Source: Glaciecola sp047250385 (lineage in GTDB: Bacteria > Pseudomonadota > Gammaproteobacteria > Enterobacterales > Alteromonadaceae). From it: a stretch of 64,000 bases of DNA. A model generated the notes under the pieces. That model was given only the letters and a program-made list of their open reading frames with translations, was not told the origin of the DNA and did not search any database. The translations under genes and the position numbers were made by a program. The number at the start of each line of letters is the position of its first letter. The first letter of the stretch is position 1. The stretch is from positions 62,001-126,000 of the forward strand of contig NZ_JBLBVM010000047.1 of assembly GCF_047250385.1 (NCBI RefSeq), written 5' to 3'. Of this stretch, positions 1 through 6,539 are shown piece after piece.

Positions 1-417
1 AGGCTGGATCATGCTATATGTATCGATGTTTGTAGCGACGTTCTCTACAGTCTCGCCCATCATCATTGAACAAATATTGGCTGCTTGTTCAACAACTTCG
101 ATGCCGCGCCAAACATCACCTTTTGCATCGGCAAATGTTTTACCCGTTTCTTCGCTCAAAATTGTCGCGATCTCATCGTGATTTTCTTTTAGTAGATGCT
201 GATAACGCATCATTAAACGCGCTCTTTCTGGAACCGGTATTTTCTTCCAAGTCTTGAATGCAGTAGTTGCTGCGCTTATTGCCTGCTCCATTTCAATATC
301 GGTTGCACATGGTGCATGTGCTATAACCTCGTTGTTTGCAGGGTTTGTCACTTCAATGAAGTCATTGGTTTTGGACTGGACGAATTGTCCATCGATTAGT
401 TGAGCTATCTTATTCAT
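1..417 (-). CDS. mmsA: Methylmalonate-semialdehyde dehydrogenase (CoA-acylating), N-terminal part
   Basis: This is the first 139 codons of a gene that runs off the left edge of the window. The product would oxidise methylmalonate semialdehyde (and malonate semialdehyde) to propionyl-CoA or acetyl-CoA in valine breakdown. The visible part has the family's opening pattern: a short lead, then VTNPANNEVIAHAP, the PERARLMMRYQHLLKEN helix, EETGKTFADAKGDVWRGIEVVE, and an ENVATNIDTYSMIQP segment that separates MmsA from other aldehyde dehydrogenases. The catalytic Cys lies outside the window. The ATG at 415-417 follows a probable LiuR-type operator about 58 bp upstream, which fits branched-chain amino acid control. 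Another CoA-dependent aldehyde dehydrogenase is a less likely reading. Confidence 0.85.
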   Translation of the reverse strand, partial: MNKIAQLIDGQFVQSKTNDFIEVTNPANNEVIAHAPCATDIEMEQAISAATTAFKTWKKIPVPERARLMMRYQHLLKENHDEIATILSEETGKTFADAKGDVWRGIEVVEQAANICSMMMGETVENVATNIDTYSMIQP

Positions 418-474
418 GGGAAACCTTAAAGTGATTCAATCAGTGCGTTGGGTGATACAGTAAACTGGCATTAC

Positions 475-492
475 CTTTACGTAAACGTAAAG
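475..492. promoter_or_regulatory. Palindromic operator, probable LiuR (MerR-family) site
   Basis: The 18-bp sequence CTTTACGTAAACGTAAAG has two perfect 8-bp arms around a 2-bp centre. It sits in the divergent gap between mmsA and the response regulator, about 58 bp from the mmsA start. LiuR, a MerR-family regulator of branched-chain amino acid and fatty acid breakdown in gammaproteobacteria, is known to use CTTTACGT/ACGTAAAG-like palindromes. The assignment to LiuR is inference from the motif and the target gene. Confidence 0.6.
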
Positions 493-681
493 TATAGTCG
501 ACTGACTGATTTGTTGTAAAGTTATTGTTACGAGAACGTTAGCTTATGCTCAATTTGAGGGCACTGAAAGACCTATGTATTTTAGTGCATACCCAAAATT
601 AGGCTAAAAGTCCATCAACTTGAATGCATCTTGTACTGTCAATTGCTATGCTCAGTTTAGACCAAAAGAAAAGAACTCGAT

Positions 682-2340
682 ATGAATAAGCATAAAATCA
701 AAATCGCAATTGTTGAGGATAATGCCACTGCCCGATTAAATCTACGCAGTCATTTATTGTCTTTGGGCGAATTTGATATTGCAAGTTATTCTAATGGTAA
801 AGAACTAAGAAATGGTTTACGTACTATTGATTTCGATATTGTTGTTACAGACTTCCATTTGGGCCAACATAAAAATGGTGTCGAATGGGTACAGTATTTA
901 GCAGAATCAAAGCTTATCAAGCCTTCTACGGGCGTTATATTCTTAACCTCTGATCGTCTGCCACAAACCATCAGTCAGATATTGGATATTCACCCCGATG
1001 TGCTTATCATCAAACCATACACAATTAAAACCCTGCACACCTCTGTGAAGCATTATTTGAGCGTACGTGAAAAAATTAAACCTGCACTTGTTTACTTAGA
1101 CAATGACAAACCTGGTCAAGCACTCAAATTTCTGGATGAAGCCTTAGAAAAGGGCTTGAGTAAGCGAGCGAAAGCCGATTTCATCAAATTAAAGGGGCGC
1201 TTATTAATCAATGAACAGCGATATGCAGAAGCGATCGCTCTGTATCAAGACATACTTGAGCGTTCGTCTAATGTACTTTGGGCGCATTGGGGGCTAATCA
1301 AAAGTGAGTTTCTCTCTGGCCAATGGCGTCATTGTCAAAACATGTTAGGCGGACTCGTCAGTGAGCAGCTAACCAAAGACAAAGCTTACGAATGGATGGC
1401 ATGTGTAGAAATCGGTAAAGAAAACTATGCATTAGCGGAGAAAATTCTTGATCATATCAAGGAGAATGAACTAACGATTCCAGCGACCAAATTAAAAGTA
1501 CTTGCATACAAAAAGCAGGGCCGAAGCGATGATGCAATCAGGCTATTGGAAAAGAAACGACAGAGTAACTTCACCGTTAAAGAACGTTTTGATGAATACA
1601 CCATCGAACTTGCTCGCTATCAACTGCAGTTAGCAGAGAATTCAGCGGTAGAAGAGAGAGGTCCCACAATTCATGCAGCTAAATGTCTTATTGGCAATGC
1701 CAATCGGAGTATTTTAGACCGTCAAACGCAACATCAGAGAGACTTTATGCTCGCACTAGCAAGTTTGTTAGAAGGCGACCAGCAGAAAGCAGCTCGTATT
1801 ATCGTCGATAAAACGGTCGGCGATGCGAAAAGTGCAAAATTAACAACGATGGTTGATGCGATTAAAGTTTGGTTTGGCTTAGGTGATGATGAGAAAGCCC
1901 GTGAAGTATGGAATGAGGTAGAAAGTAAGCTTTCAGCGAAAGATGACCAAATAGACTTAATTTTGGCAGATAGTATGATACTCGAAGCAGAGAAATCACT
2001 CGGTTTGTCTGAGGAAAAAGCAAAACGCGTAAACGATCAGGGCATGGTTTATTACTTAAGTAATAATGTGAGTGAAGCGATGGAGCTATTTTATAAAGCT
2101 CGACAGCTTAATCCACAAGTTCCAGCCTTCACTCTGAATCTATTGCAATGCTTAAGTGACATTAAAAAGGCGGAATATAAGGATCAACAAACATTGAGCT
2201 TATTTGACGAATTAAAAGACCAAACACTTTCCGACTCTAATCAAAAGCGTTACAACTTAATTAAGAAAAAATTAGGCGACTATCCAGATGCTTACAGAAT
2301 GCCTCCTTTTGAAGAACAGTTATCGGAAGACGTTGCTTAA
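682..2340 (+). CDS. Response regulator with receiver domain and TPR repeats
   Basis: This 552-aa cytoplasmic protein starts with a CheY-like receiver domain (about residues 6-125). It has the acidic pair E12-D13, a phospho-acceptor Asp at D57 within VVTDFHLG, the switch Thr in IFLTSD, and the conserved Lys in LIIKPY. No DNA-binding or enzymatic output domain follows. The rest is helical tetratricopeptide-like repeats, for example around residues 155-210 and 455-500. Output is therefore likely by protein-protein contact. No histidine kinase gene lies beside it, so the partner is unknown. Similar receiver-TPR proteins are common in Vibrio, Shewanella and Alteromonas, but I know of no settled function. 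Confidence 0.85.
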   Translation: MNKHKIKIAIVEDNATARLNLRSHLLSLGEFDIASYSNGKELRNGLRTIDFDIVVTDFHLGQHKNGVEWVQYLAESKLIKPSTGVIFLTSDRLPQTISQILDIHPDVLIIKPYTIKTLHTSVKHYLSVREKIKPALVYLDNDKPGQALKFLDEALEKGLSKRAKADFIKLKGRLLINEQRYAEAIALYQDILERSSNVLWAHWGLIKSEFLSGQWRHCQNMLGGLVSEQLTKDKAYEWMACVEIGKENYALAEKILDHIKENELTIPATKLKVLAYKKQGRSDDAIRLLEKKRQSNFTVKERFDEYTIELARYQLQLAENSAVEERGPTIHAAKCLIGNANRSILDRQTQHQRDFMLALASLLEGDQQKAARIIVDKTVGDAKSAKLTTMVDAIKVWFGLGDDEKAREVWNEVESKLSAKDDQIDLILADSMILEAEKSLGLSEEKAKRVNDQGMVYYLSNNVSEAMELFYKARQLNPQVPAFTLNLLQCLSDIKKAEYKDQQTLSLFDELKDQTLSDSNQKRYNLIKKKLGDYPDAYRMPPFEEQLSEDVA

Positions 2341-2403
2341 ACTTACTGACTATTTCAAGAACGCTGTTACAATTAGCAGCAAATTCTTCACTTAGAGTAA
2401 TTC

Positions 2404-2892
2404 ATGTCAAATTCAATCTATGACCTAGACTATGTCGCAAACAATGGCGAGACAGTCCCCTTCAAGCAATATGCAGGCAAAGTAATACTCATCGTAAACA
2501 CTGCGAGTAAATGCGGATTTACGCCTCAGTATGATGGTTTGGAGGCTTTGTACAAAACACATCAAGAGAAGGGCTTAGAGATAATTGGTTTTCCATGTGA
2601 TCAATTTGGTCATCAGGAACCCGGCACTGACAGTGACATCGCACAATTTTGTGAAATGCGTTTTAATCTTTCATTTCCACTTTCGAAGAAGGTTGAAGTC
2701 AATGGTGAGAATGCTGCGCCAATTTATCAGTTATTGAAAAACGAAGCACCTGGCATTCTTGGCACGAAACGCATCAAATGGAACTTCACAAAGTTCTTAG
2801 TCGGTAAAAATGGTGAAGTACTCAAGCGCTATAGCCCAACAACTAAGCCTGAACAAATTGAAGCAGACATAACTGCAGCACTTAACGCTTAA
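2404..2892 (+). CDS. Glutathione peroxidase family thiol peroxidase
   Basis: This 162-aa protein is a Cys-type glutathione peroxidase homologue (BtuE-like) that reduces hydrogen or lipid peroxides, probably with thioredoxin or glutathione as donor. The catalytic tetrad can be read: peroxidatic C37 in NTASKCGFTPQY, Q71 in FPCDQFGHQEPG, and W126-N127 in IKWNFTKF. C65 in FPC is a candidate second thiol. There is no signal peptide, so it should act in the cytoplasm. It starts 63 bp after the response regulator on the same strand and ends before the convergent cmoM, so it may share a transcript with the upstream gene. Length and motifs are complete. Confidence 0.92.
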   Translation: MSNSIYDLDYVANNGETVPFKQYAGKVILIVNTASKCGFTPQYDGLEALYKTHQEKGLEIIGFPCDQFGHQEPGTDSDIAQFCEMRFNLSFPLSKKVEVNGENAAPIYQLLKNEAPGILGTKRIKWNFTKFLVGKNGEVLKRYSPTTKPEQIEADITAALNA

Positions 2893-2954
2893 AAAATGCG
2901 CGTTGCGAAAAAAGTATGTTTTTCGTTCTTAACGCTTTGCAATGAACTTTTTCT

Positions 2955-3731
2955 TTACTGCTTCACAATTACCAAATGGAAATATTTACCGAGCCACATA
3001 AACGGCTCGGTAGCTCCATGTTCTAACTCTAATTCTAATAATTTTTCATACTCATCAACTTGCTTTGTGCGGTCATGTAAGTAATCGTGAAAGCAACGAA
3101 TTCCGGCTTTATGTTCAACAATGTAATCGGGGTAAGTTTCATTTATGTACTGAATGATATCGAGTGGACGTTGCGCATTATGAGGATTCAACTTCACCTG
3201 ATTCCGAGTATTCAAACCGGCATTAATATAATCGAAGTTCCCCCATATCGCATTATTAAAAAGAGCGGCATCACGATTGAAAAAGCTTAAGGAAAGCCTC
3301 CCGCCTACACTCAACTGCGAAAACAGCTTATCTATAATCTTCAAGGGCTCTTGAACCCACTCTAGTACAGCATGACACAGCACCAGTTCAAAGCTCTCAG
3401 AGTCATCCAACGACAATATGTCTTGTTGCGCGATGCTCGTATTGGGGACATCGGCCAAACGCTTCTTTGCAATTTCAAGCACTTCCTCTGAACCATCACA
3501 CAATGTCACATGATGGCCAGCTTCTGCAAAAGCCAAGGACATGACACCTGTACCACCGCCCGCATCCAACACGTTTAAAGGCTCAATGTTGTGTATTAGT
3601 GGCGACAAATAATGTAACAACATTTGATGTCGTAAACGCCCTTTGCTTGTGCCGTAAATATTCTTATCGAATTTATTAGCGATGCCATCAAAGAAGGTAT
3701 CGCTGGGTATGACTACTTTTGGTTTTCTCAT
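2955..3731 (-). CDS. cmoM: tRNA 5-carboxymethoxyuridine methyltransferase
   Basis: This 258-aa SAM-dependent methyltransferase should convert cmo5U34 to its methyl ester mcmo5U in wobble positions of tRNAs. It matches E. coli CmoM (SmtA) in the lead FDGIANKFDKNIYGTSKGRLR, the SAM-binding loop LDAGGGTGVMSLAFAEAGH, the FHAVLEWV-like segment CHAVLEWVQEPL, NAIWGNFDYINAGL and the C-terminal GIRCFHDYLHDRTKQ. It is transcribed toward the glutathione peroxidase gene, leaving a 62-bp convergent gap. Its upstream region, between it and ybgI, carries an octamer tandem repeat that could affect its promoter. Assignment is by recalled similarity, and the motif set is specific. Confidence 0.9.
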   Translation of the reverse strand: MRKPKVVIPSDTFFDGIANKFDKNIYGTSKGRLRHQMLLHYLSPLIHNIEPLNVLDAGGGTGVMSLAFAEAGHHVTLCDGSEEVLEIAKKRLADVPNTSIAQQDILSLDDSESFELVLCHAVLEWVQEPLKIIDKLFSQLSVGGRLSLSFFNRDAALFNNAIWGNFDYINAGLNTRNQVKLNPHNAQRPLDIIQYINETYPDYIVEHKAGIRCFHDYLHDRTKQVDEYEKLLELELEHGATEPFMWLGKYFHLVIVKQ

Positions 3732-3806
3732 CTTCTAATTTGCTTACGCATTTGATTTATATTTTCGACTAGTTGTTTTTTGCGCTATGCGCTATGTTGG
3801 TTGTGT

Positions 3807-3910
3807 TTCTACAATTCTGCACATCTACGTTTCTACGCTTCTACATTTCTACGCTTCTGCATTCCTGCGTTTCTGCATTCCTACGTTTCTGCGTTTCTGA
3901 GCATCTACGT
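3807..3910. repeat. Octanucleotide tandem repeat, 13 units
   Basis: Thirteen consecutive 8-bp units fit the pattern TTCTRCRY with point variants, for example ttctacgc, ttctacat, ttctgcat and tcctacgt. They occupy 104 bp in unbroken register between the cmoM start and the ybgI stop. The variation between units suggests an old or interrupted array. Short open frames through it are by-products of the repeat. Confidence 0.85.
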
Positions 3911-3933
3911 TTTGAAATACAGCGTTTATACAC

Positions 3934-4692
3934 TCAAGCAGGGTTGTCAATATCGACAAATGTTACTTCGAGTCCAGCAGTCTTGCTCAGGTATTCACCA
4001 AGTGCCTTGACACCATAGCGCTCAGTCGCATGATGACCCGCGGCGAAATAATGAATATCAAGTTCACGTGCGCTGTGAGTTGTCTGTTCTGAAATCTCAC
4101 CGGAGATAAATGCGTCGACGCCAATCTCTGCACATGCGTCAATATAGCCTTGACCTCCACCAGTACACCAAGCAATTCGTTTAATTGGTCGATTTGTGTT
4201 TCCACTTACATGTATTACGTCCCTGCTAAGCGCCTTGACGATTTGCATTTGAAAGTCCTCTGCGCTTTGCTTAGCACTTAAGTCTCCAAACATTACTATC
4301 CCTTGAGGCTTTAAACCTGGGTGATTCTGAATACTTCCTATGTTGAGCAACTTACCTAATTGTGCGTTATTTCCCAATTCTGGATGAATATCGATTGGCA
4401 AGTGATAAGCGAGCAGGTTTATATTATGCGTCAACAAGGATTTGATTCGGCGCATTTTAATCCCTGTAATGGCTTGCGACTCCCCTTTCCAAAAATATCC
4501 GTGATGAACCAAAACACAGTCAGCTTGTTGCTTTATCGCTGCATCAATCAATGCTTGTGACGCCGTAACGCCCGTAATGACTCGATTAATCTCCTCAGAA
4601 CCCTCAACCTGCAGCCCATTCGGACAATAGTCATTGATCAAGTCGGGTTGTAGCAATTCGTCAATTAAGGTAATAAATTCATGTCTTTTCAC
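3934..4692 (-). CDS. ybgI: Nif3-like dinuclear metal protein YbgI
   Basis: This 252-aa protein belongs to the NIF3/YbgI family, often labelled GTP cyclohydrolase I type 2 homologue. The members bind two metal ions and form toroidal hexamers; their physiological reaction is not firmly established. The metal ligands expected from E. coli YbgI are present: H63-H64 in VHHGYFWKGE, and the late His and Glu in AAGHHATERYG. The middle segment CTGGGQGYIDACAEIGVDAFISGE is also typical. It starts about 100 bp from the divergent small basic protein gene, and its 3' end lies 23 bp from the octamer repeat. Length is normal. Confidence 0.9.
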   Translation of the reverse strand: MKRHEFITLIDELLQPDLINDYCPNGLQVEGSEEINRVITGVTASQALIDAAIKQQADCVLVHHGYFWKGESQAITGIKMRRIKSLLTHNINLLAYHLPIDIHPELGNNAQLGKLLNIGSIQNHPGLKPQGIVMFGDLSAKQSAEDFQMQIVKALSRDVIHVSGNTNRPIKRIAWCTGGGQGYIDACAEIGVDAFISGEISEQTTHSARELDIHYFAAGHHATERYGVKALGEYLSKTAGLEVTFVDIDNPA

Positions 4693-4795
4693 AAAAATAC
4701 GGCTCCAATGAACTCAAATTAGACATTTGAAATAAAAAAGGTTTACACTGTAACTATATTAACATTACTACAACAAAAAGGGTTCATAAGAACGT

Positions 4796-5158
4796 ATGAG
4801 CAAATTAGACAAAGACAGCGTCTTAGCAAAATTCACGGCGGCCTATGAGGCAGCAAATGGTAAAGCACCAACTATCGAAGCAAAAGGTGGTTGGTACAGT
4901 GTCGACGGCGGTAAAAACGTTCGTTTAGCACAGTTGGATGAAATGGCTGATGGTATGGCTGCTCCCGCTCCTAAAAAAGCAAAAGCAGAGAAACCAGCAA
5001 AAGCAGAGAAGCCGAAGGCTGCCGCGAAAGCAGAAAAGCCTAAAGCCCCTGCTAAAACAAAAGCTAAGGCGAAAAAGTCTACATCTAGTTTCTCAGTGAA
5101 AGACTTTTATACTAAGCAAATTCAAGAATCTAATCCTGGCGCTAAGGCACCTCGATAA
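4796..5158 (+). CDS. Small protein with histone H1-like Lys/Ala/Pro tail
   Basis: This 120-aa protein has a folded-looking N-terminal part (residues 1-52, with PTIEAKGGWYSVDGGKNVRL). A low-complexity Lys/Ala/Pro stretch follows at about residues 55-92, built from AEKPAKAEKPK-like units, and then a short conserved-looking tail (FSVKDFYTKQIQESNPG). The middle resembles histone H1-like bacterial proteins such as AlgP, so nucleic acid or anionic polymer binding is possible. I do not recognise the N-terminal domain or the tail. A strong terminator follows at 5204-5228, so it is probably a single-gene transcript. Function is not assigned. Confidence 0.75.
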   Translation: MSKLDKDSVLAKFTAAYEAANGKAPTIEAKGGWYSVDGGKNVRLAQLDEMADGMAAPAPKKAKAEKPAKAEKPKAAAKAEKPKAPAKTKAKAKKSTSSFSVKDFYTKQIQESNPGAKAPR

Positions 5159-5203
5159 GTATCCTGAGAGTAGCTTAAGACTAGCTATTAAAATTTAGCG
5201 ATA

Positions 5204-5228
5204 AAAAAAGCGGCATTGCCGCTTTTTT
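5204..5228 (+). terminator. Rho-independent terminator after the Lys/Ala-rich gene
   Basis: GCGGC-ATT-GCCGC forms a tight GC stem flanked by a run of A on the left and six T on the right. It lies 46 bp after the stop at 5158 and could also work on the opposite strand for sohB. Confidence 0.9.
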
Positions 5229-5270
5229 ATTGTCTTTTTTAGCTGTTGTTTTCTAACTATTGTTTCGTAA

Positions 5271-5334
5271 TTAGCTAAATTCGTAGTTAGCTAAATTCGT
5301 AGTTTCCTAGTTTCCTAGTTTCCTAGTTTCCTAA
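5271..5334. repeat. Octamer-based tandem repeat, 8 units
   Basis: Eight 8-bp units lie in register: ttagctaa, attcgtag, ttagctaa, attcgtag, then tttcctag three times and tttcctaa. The first half is thus a 16-bp duplication and the second half a homogeneous octamer array. The tract lies between the terminator of the Lys/Ala-rich gene and the sohB stop at 5343, with no coding potential. Confidence 0.85.
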
Positions 5335-5342
5335 AAACAATA

Positions 5343-6368
5343 CTAACGATAAAGTTTATTGCCTGCATCAACAAGTCTCATAAAAGTTTGCTCAAGCGCT
5401 TTATATGCTGAAAATCCAAGCTTCTGGGCTAGCGTTTTCTTAGCCGCGTACTTAATAGCATATAATTTATGAGTATTATTAGCTTCCATTAAGAAGTCGT
5501 CTGACGTTTTCAATTCATCAACCAAGTTCAAATCTTTAGCACGCTGACCATACCAGTATTCACCTGTCGCGACTTTATCTATATCTAGCTCCGAGCGATG
5601 CTGCTTAACAAAGTCTTTGAACATAAGGTGTACATCTTCAATTTCTTCTTTGAATTTCGCTCGCCCTTCAGCAGTATTCTCACCGAACATGGTTAAAGTG
5701 CGTTTAAAGTCACCGGCAGTATGTTGTTCAAATTCTATGTCATTTTTCTTCAACACTTTGTTGAAGTTAGGTAACTGAGCGATAACACCAATAGAGCCGA
5801 TAATAGCAAATGGCGCACTGATAACGTGGTCTGCGACGCAGGCCATCATATAACCACCACTAGCAGCTACTTTATCAACACTAACAGTGAGTTTAATTTG
5901 TTTGTCTTTAATACGTTGAAGTTGGGATGCAGCTAATCCATATCCATGTACTACGCCACCACCACTTTCAACGTTAACTAAAACTTCATCATCTTTCGTT
6001 GCCACACATAACACTGCGGTAATTTCCTCACGCAGTTGTTCAACTTCTTGGGCATTCATGGAACCATTAAAGTTTAGGACAAAAAGATTCTTTTTCTTTG
6101 CTTCATCTTTGGAGGATTTCTTTTTTTCCTTTTCTTTTTTCTTCTCTTCTTTCTCTAATTTTTTTAGTTCATCCTTGCTTAAAAGAACATGCTGAGCTTG
6201 ATTCTTGATATCATCAAAGTGCTCTGAAAGAGATTCAAACTCCAGATTTCCGCTAGTTTGCTTTTGTTTCGAGGCCATTCCGACGATGAAACCAACAACG
6301 ACGACAATCGCCACGACTATGGTAATTGCCTTGGCTAAAAACAAACCATATACAAATAAAAATTCCAA
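5343..6368 (-). CDS. sohB: Inner-membrane serine protease SohB (family S49)
   Basis: This 341-aa protein matches E. coli SohB along its length. An N-terminal membrane segment (about residues 8-30) is followed by a Lys/Glu-rich linker (about 65-93) and the S49 protease domain. The Ser-Lys dyad is S170 in DKVAASGGYMMAC and K222 in AGDFKRTL. SPPA/SohB proteases cut within or near membranes; substrates of SohB are poorly known. The start is TTG at 6366-6368, with AGGAG six bases upstream. The resulting opening MEFLFVYGLFLAK lines up with E. coli MELLSEYGLFLAK, so the TTG is supported. Confidence 0.92.
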   Translation of the reverse strand: MEFLFVYGLFLAKAITIVVAIVVVVGFIVGMASKQKQTSGNLEFESLSEHFDDIKNQAQHVLLSKDELKKLEKEEKKKEKEKKKSSKDEAKKKNLFVLNFNGSMNAQEVEQLREEITAVLCVATKDDEVLVNVESGGGVVHGYGLAASQLQRIKDKQIKLTVSVDKVAASGGYMMACVADHVISAPFAIIGSIGVIAQLPNFNKVLKKNDIEFEQHTAGDFKRTLTMFGENTAEGRAKFKEEIEDVHLMFKDFVKQHRSELDIDKVATGEYWYGQRAKDLNLVDELKTSDDFLMEANNTHKLYAIKYAAKKTLAQKLGFSAYKALEQTFMRLVDAGNKLYR

Positions 6369-6426
6369 ATTTCACTCCTAGTTACTACTTTTTCTCGGCA
6401 TATTTGGGGCCGAAAACACAAAATAA

Positions 6427-6444
6427 AAGGACCTTTCGGTCCTT
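6427..6444 (-). terminator. Rho-independent terminator of the acylase gene
   Basis: AAGGACC-TTTC-GGTCCTT forms a perfect 7-bp stem with a 4-base loop. On the minus strand it is followed by TTTTATTT. It lies about 96 bp past the stop of the acylase gene and just upstream of sohB. Confidence 0.85.
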
Positions 6445-6539
6445 CCATCAATTCGCTAGTTAATTGCACTAACTTTAATGCGTAGTTTTATACCATAAAA
6501 TCACGCAAAAATTTGAGTTAAACAAACAATATTCTACAA

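Noticed and set aside
66..257. 63-codon plus-strand open frame
   Set aside because: It lies inside mmsA on the opposite strand, which matches a known family through the whole segment.
3807..3910. Possible CRISPR array
   Set aside because: Unit length is 8 bp with no spacers and no cas genes nearby; it is a simple tandem repeat.
3773..4018. Two short plus-strand frames with FLRFYIS-like repeats
   Set aside because: They are translations of the 8-bp repeat tract and overlap ybgI; the periodic residues come from the repeat itself.
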